A stretch of DNA of 64,000 nucleotides from Candidatus Obscuribacterales bacterium. GTDB taxonomy: Bacteria; Cyanobacteriota; Vampirovibrionia; Obscuribacterales; Obscuribacteraceae. This document shows positions 9,661 through 17,447 of this stretch, piece after piece. Position 1 is the first letter of the stretch. Each line of letters begins with the position of its first letter. A model generated the notes under the pieces. The model was not told where the DNA came from and ran no database searches. It saw only the letters and a program-made list of their open reading frames with translations. The DNA lies in contig JAIETF010000026.1 in the NCBI GenBank assembly GCA_019745415.1, forward strand, positions 62,001-126,000. Reading direction: 5' to 3'. The position numbers were made by a program, and so were the translations under genes.

Positions 9661-9744
9661 GCTTAGGCTTGGGCTTGGGCTTGGGCTTGGGCTTGGGCTT
9701 GGGCTTGGGCTTGGGCTTGGGCTTGGGCTTGGGCTTGGGCTTAG
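9661..9744. repeat. Hexanucleotide tandem repeat (GCTTGG)n at a gene end
   Basis: Fourteen 6-base units, twelve exact GCTTGG bounded on each side by GCTTAG. The right-hand unit contains the TAA stop codon of the minus-strand phosphatase gene, so the array begins exactly where that gene ends. Confidence 0.95.
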
Positions 9745-10433
9745 TTAATCATCTCTAGAGACCCTAAGTCATTTCGCACATCGGCGAAGTTGTGGAAGAG
9801 GCGGAAGGAAAGATTTTCGCGCCGGCAATACTCTGCCAGGCGTCCCTTGGCATAAAGTACATCAGCAAAGCGCGCCCAGCAGCGGTCAGAAAGCCCGTCA
9901 CCAACGACTACACTTCTAACCGGTTTCTCACTTTCTACAGCCAGACATTTGCAGGTACCCGAACGACAAGGTTTGGCTTCATCAGCCCGAGAAAAGGGAA
10001 ACTGAATAGTCATTGAGCCATCTGGATGCAAGTCGACTTGATTGGTCTTGATACCGGCTATCAAACCACCTTCGAGCAAGCCCTCCCGCCCCAAAATATG
10101 CTTAATTATGAAGTCGAAGCCATCACTGACGACATACAAAGGAATACCCAGCGACTTTAACCAAAAGGCAAAATCTTTGAAAGTACTGTCTATAGCAAAA
10201 CTATCGAGCTGACTAAGCATAGCCGGCCATCCCCCGGTGACCAAGGGCAGCTGTAAAGGCAAAATTTCCTTAGAACCCATCTCACCAGCCACCCATTTAT
10301 CTTCGAGTTCGCGATAAGCCGGCTCACACAAACTCTGCATGAGCACTTCCAAAGTATCTTGCGTGGTGATTGTGCCGTCGAAGTCAACGAATACCTTAAG
10401 CGGTGCCAAGAGCGTAATTCCCCCAATTGTCAT
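9741..10433 (-). CDS. HAD-family phosphatase, MtnX-like
   Basis: The 230-residue product is a HAD-superfamily hydrolase of the IB group. Motif I is VDFDGTITT (Asp17 nucleophile, Asp19), motif II is in LYVVSDGFDF, and motif IV is VVVGDGLSDRC. The Cys cluster CRSGTCKC before motif IV resembles the CGxCKG signature of MtnX, the 2-hydroxy-3-keto-5-methylthiopentenyl-1-phosphate phosphatase of methionine salvage. No other salvage gene is nearby, so a different small phosphomonoester is possible. The ATG at 10433 has no clear ribosome binding site; a TTG 24 bases further in is preceded by GGGGGA and could be the real start. The stop codon lies inside a hexanucleotide repeat. The promoter region is shared with the divergent EF-hand gene. 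Confidence 0.82.
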   Translation of the reverse strand: MTIGGITLLAPLKVFVDFDGTITTQDTLEVLMQSLCEPAYRELEDKWVAGEMGSKEILPLQLPLVTGGWPAMLSQLDSFAIDSTFKDFAFWLKSLGIPLYVVSDGFDFIIKHILGREGLLEGGLIAGIKTNQVDLHPDGSMTIQFPFSRADEAKPCRSGTCKCLAVESEKPVRSVVVGDGLSDRCWARFADVLYAKGRLAEYCRRENLSFRLFHNFADVRNDLGSLEMIN

Positions 10434-10439
10434 CTATAG

Positions 10440-10466
10440 CCTGTGGGTTTATGTTAAACCCACAGG
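10440..10466. promoter_or_regulatory. Perfect 12-bp inverted repeat between divergent genes
   Basis: CCTGTGGGTTTA and TAAACCCACAGG are perfect reverse complements separated by TGT. It occupies most of the 64 bases between the starts of the phosphatase (minus) and EF-hand (plus) genes. No T-run follows on either strand, which argues for an operator or cruciform and against a terminator. Confidence 0.6.
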
Positions 10467-10497
10467 TCGCTGTAAATCTTTCTTTGAGGAAATTTGA

Positions 10498-11373
10498 ATG
10501 GGTTGCGAAAATAGCAAAGATTGCTTCCGCCTACCGCAGGGAGACGCTTCCGGACAAGCCGGACATGCCGTAGAACAAGCCTTTGAATTACTTAAGAGAC
10601 AGTCTCAAGGTAAAGCCGGCGACAACCCGATTGTAAATGGCGCGCAAGGCCTAGCAGACCAAGCCGAACGACATCTGCCCCAGATAAAGGAAAAGATTGA
10701 TCAAGCCGGGCGTGACCTTTCGAGAGAACTGCCAAGGGTGACCGGTGAGATAGAAAAATCGGCAGAAGAATTACAGAGAAGAGCCGGTGAGGCTGCCAAA
10801 GAGATTGCTCCGGCTTTGAACCAGTTTAAGCGCGACTTCAATCGTATGCTGGATGAAGGCGCCCAAGCCGTTACTCAAGTAGATACCGAGGGCTTGATTG
10901 AAAATCTCAGAGATAACTTCGACGTACTAGATAAGGACCGTGACGGTTTTATCACACGAGAAGAGCTGCAAGAAGCTCGAAAAGATCCTGGTCTGCGCTT
11001 TGGTCTAGCAGGCACACTAAAGTCTAGCGAAACACATTTTGACAACTTGCAAGGTTTGAATAGAGACGCCTTTGTTTGGGACAATAACGGCATCAGCCGT
11101 AAAGACTTAAGCGTGCTCGAGAGCGCCAAAAGAAACGGAACTTCTCTGAGCGAGGCTTTCGCCAACGCTCCTACTCTCGATTTGAAACAACACGGTCTCA
11201 GTGGTGCAGCCGCAGCACTTGCAGCCAAGCCACTTTTTCGTGCCGGCGCTCCAGGTAAGGCACTAGCTCTCGGTGCGGTTGCCTTCTCTGCTGCAGAAGC
11301 AGGTTTAGGCACCTTAAGTTATAAACTATTCACCGCACCGAAAGCCAACGCCATCATTACTGATTTGCAATAA
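10498..11373 (+). CDS. EF-hand protein with helical N-terminus
   Basis: The 291-residue product contains one canonical calcium-binding EF-hand loop, DKDRDGFITREE at residues 145-156, with Asp145, Asp147, Asp149, Gly150, Ile152 and Glu156 in the expected places. A second, degenerate loop may lie near residues 192-204 (VWDNNGISRKDL). Residues 45-125 are amphipathic helix resembling apolipoprotein or LEA-like repeats, and the C-terminus is Ala/Gly-rich and partly hydrophobic (residues 235-285). There is no signal peptide. The ATG follows GAGGAA at good spacing. The pattern suggests a calcium-responsive membrane-associated or structural protein; this is an inference. It is divergent from the HAD phosphatase. 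Confidence 0.78.
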   Translation: MGCENSKDCFRLPQGDASGQAGHAVEQAFELLKRQSQGKAGDNPIVNGAQGLADQAERHLPQIKEKIDQAGRDLSRELPRVTGEIEKSAEELQRRAGEAAKEIAPALNQFKRDFNRMLDEGAQAVTQVDTEGLIENLRDNFDVLDKDRDGFITREELQEARKDPGLRFGLAGTLKSSETHFDNLQGLNRDAFVWDNNGISRKDLSVLESAKRNGTSLSEAFANAPTLDLKQHGLSGAAAALAAKPLFRAGAPGKALALGAVAFSAAEAGLGTLSYKLFTAPKANAIITDLQ

Positions 11374-11388
11374 GCTCCAGCACTTAAC

Positions 11389-11742
11389 TTAACGAGTCTG
11401 CTCGTCGTGCTTTTGCTCATGAATATTTTTGCTGAGCTGATTCTGTTGTTTCTCTAGTCTTGCTCTTTCTGCCCAGCTTAAGCCACCGCCATCGGCGCGC
11501 ATTTGTCTCTCGCGACGATTGAGACGAACTTGCTGCTTGCTTAGTCTATAGGCTTCTTTTCCAGTCAGCGAACCAGACTGAATACCGTTAGCGATTCGCT
11601 TCTGCTGCCTGCATTGTCTGCCATTCACTCCATAGCCGTGCGGATCGGCTTTAGCTTCCTGGAACAACATGCCACCGCCGAGTATCGACAGGGCCATAAG
11701 TAGATTGAAGGCACGTCGGCCGGTAACATTTACTCTATTCAT
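11389..11742 (-). CDS. Small secreted basic protein
   Basis: From this start the product has 117 residues: a signal peptide (NLLMALSILGGGMLF, cleavage near QEAKA) and a basic, helical mature region with NGIQSGSLTGKEAYRLSKQ and RADGGGLSWAERARLEKQ, ending in IHEQKHDEQ. I recall small secreted proteins of Proteobacteria and Acidobacteria with this same layout (SGxLTxxE, then RADGGxL, then QNxLSxxIxxxKHD), but I cannot name a function. I chose the ATG at 11742 because GGAGA lies eight bases upstream; the open frame extends 59 codons further without a signal. Only 14 bases separate its stop from that of the convergent EF-hand gene. Confidence 0.72.
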   Translation of the reverse strand: MNRVNVTGRRAFNLLMALSILGGGMLFQEAKADPHGYGVNGRQCRQQKRIANGIQSGSLTGKEAYRLSKQQVRLNRRERQMRADGGGLSWAERARLEKQQNQLSKNIHEQKHDEQTR

Positions 11743-11874
11743 AATATGGTTCTCCATGATTTCTAATTTGATTTCGAATTTTCTTTGGGAGAGGAATTCT
11801 CGGTCCTCGTAATATGTAAGACGTAATTTCAGAGCAAAAAGTTCAAAATATCCAGATAAATTGCAACTAATAAA

Positions 11875-11901
11875 CTTCCCTCCGTTTTTGGCGGAGGGAA
11901 G
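11875..11901 (-). terminator. Possible terminator hairpin
   Basis: CTTCCCTCCG and CGGAGGGAAG form a perfect 10-base stem with a 7-base loop. Read on the minus strand it is followed by TTTATTA, a weak U-tract. It would end transcription of the Gly-rich secreted protein gene before the small basic protein gene. Confidence 0.5.
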
Positions 11902-11941
11902 TAGATGGTGGCGGCACAAATCTTTATTAGATGTCGTTGGA

Positions 11942-12030
11942 AGAATCCAGACTGATAACCAGATTGAGAACCCGCAAGGGAATCAGATTGAGAACAAGCT
12001 AGAGAACCAACTAAGTGTCTTAACAAGAAA
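11942..12030. repeat. Degenerate short tandem repeat in the 345-bp gap 11743-12087
   Basis: Variants of CAGATTGAGAAC recur every 20-25 bases (for example at about 11961 and 11984), with decayed copies on either side. The gap otherwise holds the hairpin at 11875-11901 and no convincing gene. The repeat lies downstream of the stop of the minus-strand gene ending at 12088. Confidence 0.5.
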
Positions 12031-12087
12031 CCAGCCAGAAGGTCTAACGAAGTAACTGAATAAGAGACCAGCTAGGTAGCCTATACG

Positions 12088-12858
12088 CTAAGGGGTGGTT
12101 GTTCCATCGGGAGCAGGACTGCTAGTGGGCGGAGGGCTAGTTGTCTGCACAACAGGTTTGGTCCCCTTCTGGTACTGCACTGTGTAATCGTTCTTGTTTT
12201 GAGTATCAACGGTGGTGGTGAAACCTTGCCCCTTGGTGTAACTGGTGCTGGCGTCATAGCCGTAAGATTCACCACTGGCAGTATTATAATCTCGACCACG
12301 AGTACTAGTCCCAGTGCCAGACTGAGCATCATACTGATTAGTTTTATAACCGTTGGCACTGCCACCACCAGCACCACTAACCTGAAAACCTCTTTGAGAG
12401 GTACCACCCTCACCATTTTTATACTGCCACTCACCCTGCCGGGAAAGAGTACCACCACCGCCGGTGGCACCATTAAAAGCACTCTGGTGGGCGCCGCCTT
12501 CTCCCTTCTTGATCAGAGTACCACCGCCTCGCTGCCAACTGCCGCCGCTTGCCGTAGTTCCACCAGAGCCGCTGGCATGCAGCAAACCTTGCGCCCCCAC
12601 CGCAGAAAAGCCCGCACGGGCTCCAGTTCCTCCATTGGGTCCCTGAAATCTTGCCGCACGAGCGGCTGCAGCGCCTTGCCCATAAGCCACGCCGGACATG
12701 CCGGCTCTGGCACCATATTGACCTTGTTGCGCATAACCAGACAACGCTCCTCTAGCACCGGATGTACTGAAACGTCCAGCATGGGCGGGTTGGTTCAAGT
12801 TAAAGAAAAGAGCGAAAGCTGAAAAACCAGCCAGGAGCGAGATCTTTGGAAACGACAT
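12088..12858 (-). CDS. Secreted Gly/Ser/Thr-rich protein
   Basis: The 256-residue product has a signal peptide (MSFPKISLLAGFSAFALFF, cleavage near AHA) and a mature part very rich in Gly, Ser, Thr, Ala, Gln and Tyr with few charged or large hydrophobic residues. Loose repeats such as GGTxxxGxGGTxxQRG and GAxGGGG run from residue 85 to 165. The C-terminus is Pro/Thr/Ser-rich. Composition suggests an extended surface, matrix or fibre-like protein, but no domain is recognised. The ATG follows AGAGGTATAT, a good ribosome binding site. It stands on the same strand as the following MshEN/TPR gene but with 86 bases between and its own leader. Confidence 0.75.
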   Translation of the reverse strand: MSFPKISLLAGFSAFALFFNLNQPAHAGRFSTSGARGALSGYAQQGQYGARAGMSGVAYGQGAAAARAARFQGPNGGTGARAGFSAVGAQGLLHASGSGGTTASGGSWQRGGGTLIKKGEGGAHQSAFNGATGGGGTLSRQGEWQYKNGEGGTSQRGFQVSGAGGGSANGYKTNQYDAQSGTGTSTRGRDYNTASGESYGYDASTSYTKGQGFTTTVDTQNKNDYTVQYQKGTKPVVQTTSPPPTSSPAPDGTTTP

Positions 12859-12944
12859 ATATACCTCTTTGCTTGCGACAAATCACTCACAAGAGAAGTA
12901 CGGATGAGGGAGTAAAAAGTTTCAGTGCAAAAGATTAAATAGAC

Positions 12945-15900
12945 TCAAGCTTTACCGAGCAAAACTTTTGCTCGGTGATAGTGCTTCTCAGCTTCTTCCA
13001 GTTTGCCAAGTTTCTTGAGAAGTTTGGCGAAATCTCTCAAGCTATCGGCTAACTCAGGATTGTTCGCACCCAACTCCTGTTCCTTAAGAACAAGCGCCTT
13101 GGCCAGCAGCGGCTCAGCTTGGTCAAAAACCCCCTGCTGGAACTGAATGCCAGCCAACGAAGTAAGGTTCTCAGCCAGTTTAAGGGGCTCTGGAGTCTCA
13201 AATCCTTCCAAAATTTCAATTGCTCTTCTTATAAGAGGTTCGGCCTCAGCAAAATTACCCTGCACACAAATTACACCGGCAAGGTTATTCAAATCATCCA
13301 CCACATCAGGATGGTTCGGACCAAGTTCACTCTGCCGCCAACTCAAAATACGTTCGTATGCCTTCTGAGCTTCAGGGAAATTCTCTTGCTCGTAATACAT
13401 CTCGGCCATGCCGGTCAAAGCCGAAGACATAGCGGCAATCTGAGCGGCCTTGGCGGCATTCATATCAGACTCGCTCATTTTGGGCAAGCGAGAACTAGAA
13501 GCAGCGGGACGCTGAGCTGGTGCGGGAGCCGGAGCTGGTGCTGGAGCCGGAGCTGGTGCTGGAGCCGGAGCTGGTGCTGGTGCCGGTGCTGGTGCTGGTG
13601 CCGGAGCTGGTGCTGGAGCTGGTGCTGGAGCCGGCGTTGGAGCCGGTGCTGGTGCTGGAGCCGGAGCTGGTGCTGGAGCTGGTGCTGGTGTTGGAGCCGG
13701 TGCTGGTGCTGGAGCCGGTGCTGGTGCTGGAGCCGGTGCTGGAGCCGGAGCTGGTGCTGGAGCCGGAGCTGGTGCTGGAGCCGGAGCTGGTGCTGGAGCC
13801 GGAGCTGGTGCTGGAACCGGCGTTGGAGCCGGAGCTGGTGCTGGAGCCGGAGTTGGAGCTGGTGCTGGAGCCGGCGTAGAGCCCGGCTCTGGTCTAAGAG
13901 TGGCTGATTTCGGTGCTCTAGCTTCATCCTCGGACAAGCCACCGAGACCAGAAAAGAGCGACCGCAAATCTACATCTTCATCTGGTTGAACTTCAGCGAC
14001 AGGCTCCAGCGAGTCCTGTAAGTTGGTACCACTAACTGCTGAATCTATGGTTTCCGAAAGGGAAGAAATCAGATCACCAAGTCCCACTTCCGGCAAATCA
14101 CCATCGGCCAAAAGCCCAATTTCGGCGCTCACCGATTCGGCTGAAAAAACTTCAACAGAGGCAGCTTCAGGCTCATCCTGCAACTTATCGAGAAGGCTAT
14201 CGAGCGACAGACCATCATCAAAACCCTTGTCTGCATCAAGAGCTTTACTTGCTGCCGCCTCTACTTCACTGTCCGAAACCTGTTTGAATACAGCAGTTGT
14301 CTCGAATGCTGCCGCATTTTCTCGAGCCGCTTCTTCCTCCGCTTCCTGGGCTTCAGGGGAAGCCTGGGTAGCTAACGAAGCGATGAGGGAATCCGCAGAG
14401 GGACCATTGGATTCGAATTCAGAATTTGCGAGATTCTCTTCGGCTTTGTCATCCAGATTAGAGCTTTGGCTTTCGTCGGATAGTCCAAACAAACTAAGCA
14501 AGCTACCTGTTTCGGCAGCAGCTACCTCTTCTCCGGGAGCTACGAAAACTTCATCTGCGGCTTGAGCTATCTCGGCGTCCATTGAAACTTCAGAAACTGC
14601 TATCTCCGAAACACTAGCTTGAAGTTCCAGCTCATTGTCGGTTCTAGGTAGGTCTAATTCCTTAGCGATAGAGCCTACAGCCTGTAATGAATCACTGGGC
14701 AGAGGTTCTTCTCTGGTCCAACCTAGCTCGATCATGGCGCCTTCAAGAGTAAGATCCCTCAATCGTCCTTGATTTATGCAGTAATCAAGAACTTGAATGG
14801 CATGTTCGTCAGAAAGTTCTCCTGTCTTCACCAGTCGATAACATTCCAAGACTGCGTTCTTGCCTACTTCGGTGAGAAGACCGCTCAGCTTCAGAACATC
14901 AACGAACATCTCAGGGGTTTCGCGAACCAGAGCAAACGCCTTTTCGATATCAAACTGATTAACTACATTAGAAGCCAGCAAAAGCGATTCAAAGGCACCG
15001 GAACTGGCAGAGGAAGGAGAACCGCCAGAAGATTTAGAAGAGGCAGCTTCCGCTTCTGGATTCTCAGAAGAGCTTTCAGCCCCTTGAATACCACCCAGTG
15101 AACTTTCCGCAGAAGCAAGAAGGTCTTCCAATGAACGTTCAGAGGAGCTGTCATGAGTCGTTTCATTAGCTAAACCGTTATCGGTTGAACTACTCTTGCG
15201 CACTTTCGAATCGTCGTCAACCGATTCGGTAAGCTGTTCGAATCCCTGCAAAGCATCTTCAGGTGTAGTCTGCGGCTCATCAAATGAGCCTTCGCCGGCT
15301 ACCGAGCGCATGAGAGTAGCCAGCGAAGGCGCCTCGTCCACCTGTGTTAAATCGCTGCCCCCGGAAAAATCGCCATGTAACTCTGGTCCATCATAAAGCT
15401 GCTTCAATTTTGTAGAAGAAGATTTTGGCGACTCATGCATGCTGTAACCAGGATCGCTCGACGTGGTCTGAGGCGGAACATAAGTTCCGTTGATGCGGTC
15501 TTGAATTTCAGGAAATATACGTCCATTGGCTTGCATTAACTTAATTGCCTCTGCAGCCTCTTGCAGGTTATATCGACCTTCCTCGATACATTGCTGAACA
15601 GCCAAGGCAACATTGAGCATTTCAAACGAAATATAACCCTGCTCTACCATCACTTCGCCAATCTGGCGGTCGGAGGACAAGCCCAACTCAAGACAACTGA
15701 TAACATCGGTTTCGTTAAGGAATCCGCTTTTAACAAGCAATTCACCTATGCGAACTTTCTTCTTGGACACAGGTTTCAAACTATCGAACGAGTCATCTCC
15801 AGCTTCGCCATCACTTGGTGCCTCAACCGCAGCCTTAATTGCCTCAGCTCGCAACGAATCGATAGCTTCATCACGCTCAATCATGCCGTCTCGAACACGC

Positions 15901-16415
15901 ACTTGAAGCTCAAGAGCCAACCTTAGCAGTCCATCAGGTATAGAGTTGTTTAGAACTAGTATGCGTCCAAGCGGTAGCCCTGTCGCCAGACTTCGCCCCA
16001 TAGCCTGACCAAACTGTCCTTTGTTGATTATGTTGGCATCCATCAACAATTCACCAAGCCGGTTTGTTTTCGTCTCAGCTTGATCTGCAATGGCTTGCTC
16101 TTCGCGAACAAGCTCTGAGAAAGAGGCTCCGGTTTTTACTGCAATCTTGAGACAACGAGCAGCCATTGGCATCTCGATTATCTTGTCTCTGAGCATAGCC
16201 TGAGCATCAACAGCAGCTTGCAAATCGCGATGGTTAATCAAGCCAGCCATCGTGAGCATCTGTCCCATATGCAAATGCTTGGTTGCTGTGTTCTTTATCG
16301 TGTCGTCTAGCTGCTTCTGAGTGATAATCCCAGCCTTAACGAAGAGCTCGCCGATCAAAATATCGGTCGGGTATCGATTAGTACTGGCGCCTTTTTTCAG
16401 AAAATTGAACGACAC
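12945..16415 (-). CDS. MshEN/GspE-N-like repeats, Pro-Ala linker and C-terminal TPRs
   Basis: The 1156-residue product has three parts. Residues 20-95, 119-195 and 222-290 are three copies of a domain resembling the N-terminal domain of type II/IV pilus ATPases (T2SSE_N/MshEN): each has (R/I)(L/I)GELL, then about 35 residues on a second half-motif such as LGRILVLNN. A fourth, weaker copy may lie near 490-570. No ATPase domain follows. Residues 300-840 are acidic, Ser-rich and probably disordered. Residues 846-969 are a long (PA)n tract with PT/PV interruptions. Residues 990-1150 are kinesin-light-chain-like TPRs. The start is GTG at 16415 after GAGGG. MshEN domains in pilus and secretion ATPases can bind cyclic di-GMP; whether these do is unknown. 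It may be a cytosolic hub for secretion or motility. Confidence 0.85.
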   Translation of the reverse strand: MSFNFLKKGASTNRYPTDILIGELFVKAGIITQKQLDDTIKNTATKHLHMGQMLTMAGLINHRDLQAAVDAQAMLRDKIIEMPMAARCLKIAVKTGASFSELVREEQAIADQAETKTNRLGELLMDANIINKGQFGQAMGRSLATGLPLGRILVLNNSIPDGLLRLALELQVRVRDGMIERDEAIDSLRAEAIKAAVEAPSDGEAGDDSFDSLKPVSKKKVRIGELLVKSGFLNETDVISCLELGLSSDRQIGEVMVEQGYISFEMLNVALAVQQCIEEGRYNLQEAAEAIKLMQANGRIFPEIQDRINGTYVPPQTTSSDPGYSMHESPKSSSTKLKQLYDGPELHGDFSGGSDLTQVDEAPSLATLMRSVAGEGSFDEPQTTPEDALQGFEQLTESVDDDSKVRKSSSTDNGLANETTHDSSSERSLEDLLASAESSLGGIQGAESSSENPEAEAASSKSSGGSPSSASSGAFESLLLASNVVNQFDIEKAFALVRETPEMFVDVLKLSGLLTEVGKNAVLECYRLVKTGELSDEHAIQVLDYCINQGRLRDLTLEGAMIELGWTREEPLPSDSLQAVGSIAKELDLPRTDNELELQASVSEIAVSEVSMDAEIAQAADEVFVAPGEEVAAAETGSLLSLFGLSDESQSSNLDDKAEENLANSEFESNGPSADSLIASLATQASPEAQEAEEEAARENAAAFETTAVFKQVSDSEVEAAASKALDADKGFDDGLSLDSLLDKLQDEPEAASVEVFSAESVSAEIGLLADGDLPEVGLGDLISSLSETIDSAVSGTNLQDSLEPVAEVQPDEDVDLRSLFSGLGGLSEDEARAPKSATLRPEPGSTPAPAPAPTPAPAPAPAPTPVPAPAPAPAPAPAPAPAPAPAPAPAPAPAPAPAPAPAPAPAPTPAPAPAPAPAPAPAPAPTPAPAPAPAPAPAPAPAPAPAPAPAPAPAPAPAPAPAPAPAQRPAASSSRLPKMSESDMNAAKAAQIAAMSSALTGMAEMYYEQENFPEAQKAYERILSWRQSELGPNHPDVVDDLNNLAGVICVQGNFAEAEPLIRRAIEILEGFETPEPLKLAENLTSLAGIQFQQGVFDQAEPLLAKALVLKEQELGANNPELADSLRDFAKLLKKLGKLEEAEKHYHRAKVLLGKA
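13508..13880 (-). repeat. Pro-Ala-encoding minisatellite (GCTGGTGCTGGAGCCGG variants)
   Basis: About 370 bases of 6-, 12- and 18-base units built from GCTGGT, GCTGGA and GCCGGA (plus strand), encoding the Pro-Ala tract on the minus strand. The GC-rich, strongly strand-biased repeat opens long false reading frames on the other strand and is likely to vary in length between strains. Confidence 0.95.
15168..15188. repeat. Dispersed palindrome copy A (inside a gene)
   Basis: On the minus strand TCAACCGATAACGGTTTAGC plus T. These 21 bases are identical to copy B at 18732-18752. It encodes STDNGLA in the acidic disordered part of the MshEN/TPR protein. Confidence 0.8.
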
Positions 16416-16803
16416 TGCTTCCCTCGGTCCACCATGAATTAGCTTTGAACTACGTACTGTTTATAACAAATCAAGTAGGTCAGATAATAAAACTCCGCCT
16501 TAACTTGGGTCTTTTCGAGCGTAGATAACGCCCCTTCTTTCTACTTTACTCCCCAAATCAATCTTGGCATGCCCAGTCTTCAAAATTATCAGCCACAAAA
16601 ACTATCCAACAACAATCTGCCAGACACTTTCTACTTTCCCGGCAGCGCAGGACTCTAACCCAATCTAGTAGCAAATTGAAACAACCCTTCTTGAGACCGG
16701 CAGAAAAAATGATAGCTTCACAAAAGCAAACCTAGAGGGCGGCTCCTGGGTACATAATGTGAAAGTTTGTCCTCAATTACACTAAAGGGCCTTCAAAACA
16801 CGG
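16416..16803. other. 388-bp divergent intergenic region, no gene
   Basis: It separates the MshEN/TPR gene (minus) from the NarL-type regulator (plus), so it should carry both promoters. I see no gene, tRNA or strong hairpin. A TACATAATG stretch near 16750 could be part of a -10 element for the plus-strand gene. Confidence 0.5.
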
Positions 16804-17433
16804 ATGTCATCAGAAACCAGGTTATTGATCGTCGAAGATCACTTTGCAACGCTAGATGGACTGACGCTGGGCTTAAGCCAATTCGGTTTCAAAGTAGTCG
16901 GTAGCGCAACCTCAAGCGATGACGGTTTAAGGTTGCTAAGGGAAAAAAACTCTGAAATTGACGTCGTCATACTGGACCTTCACCTACCAGGCAATCTAGG
17001 ACCTAAAGCAGCACTAGAGTCATTCAGAAAGACCGCCAGCGAAAAAACCAAATTAATCATATTCTCTGCAGAAGCCCGTGTAGCTTTCATTCAGTCGGTG
17101 CTCTCTATGGGAGTATCAGCTTACCTACTCAAATCCGAGAGAGTGGCCAAGGTTGCAGAAACCATCAAGGCTGTAATGGAAGGACAGTCGGGGCTGATTT
17201 CCGATGAAGTGACTAAAACATACAAAAAAATCACTAGAGCCGAGATGGAGGTTCTTAGCATGCTGGGAAGAGGCATGAAATATCAAGATATTGCAGATCA
17301 CAGAATGACCTCTGTGGCTACCGCCCGAAAGCAATGCGAGACTCTTCAATTGAAGCTGGGTCTATCTTCTAGAGAACAGTTGATTGCCTGGGCGGTACAA
17401 AACGGTTTCGGTAGCGTCGACAACGAAAACTAG
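16804..17433 (+). CDS. Response regulator, NarL/FixJ type
   Basis: The 209-residue product has a receiver domain with acidic pocket Glu11/Asp12, phospho-acceptor Asp58 in VVILDLHLPG, Ser88 and Lys110, and a C-terminal LuxR-type helix-turn-helix from about residue 143 to 203 (TRAEMEVLSMLGRGMKYQDI onward). It should be a DNA-binding transcription factor activated by phosphorylation, with the histidine kinase 14 bases downstream as its partner. The middle HTH stretch is slightly divergent (ADHRMTSVATARKQCE in place of the usual A..L..S..TVK.H). The ATG at 16804 lacks a strong ribosome binding site. Targets may include the divergent MshEN/TPR gene or the TonB-C/TPR gene downstream; this is inferred only from position. 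Confidence 0.92.
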   Translation: MSSETRLLIVEDHFATLDGLTLGLSQFGFKVVGSATSSDDGLRLLREKNSEIDVVILDLHLPGNLGPKAALESFRKTASEKTKLIIFSAEARVAFIQSVLSMGVSAYLLKSERVAKVAETIKAVMEGQSGLISDEVTKTYKKITRAEMEVLSMLGRGMKYQDIADHRMTSVATARKQCETLQLKLGLSSREQLIAWAVQNGFGSVDNEN

Positions 17434-17447
17434 CTATTTCTTTTGAT

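Noticed and set aside
11861..12055. 64-codon plus-strand frame in the 345-base gap
   Set aside because: It runs through a hairpin and a degenerate tandem repeat, and its Asn/Gln/Glu-rich content follows from the repeat.
12199..12822. 207-codon plus-strand frame opposite the Gly-rich secreted protein
   Set aside because: The minus-strand frame has a good ribosome binding site and a signal peptide; the plus-strand product is a Thr/Ser-rich shadow.
13119..13907. Long open frames on the plus strand across the Pro-Ala repeat (Cys/Trp/Ser/Arg-rich or Glu/Leu/Val/Pro-rich products)
   Set aside because: They are the complement of the GC-rich hexamer repeat in the MshEN/TPR gene, which is supported by recognisable domains at both ends; the products are pure repeat translations.
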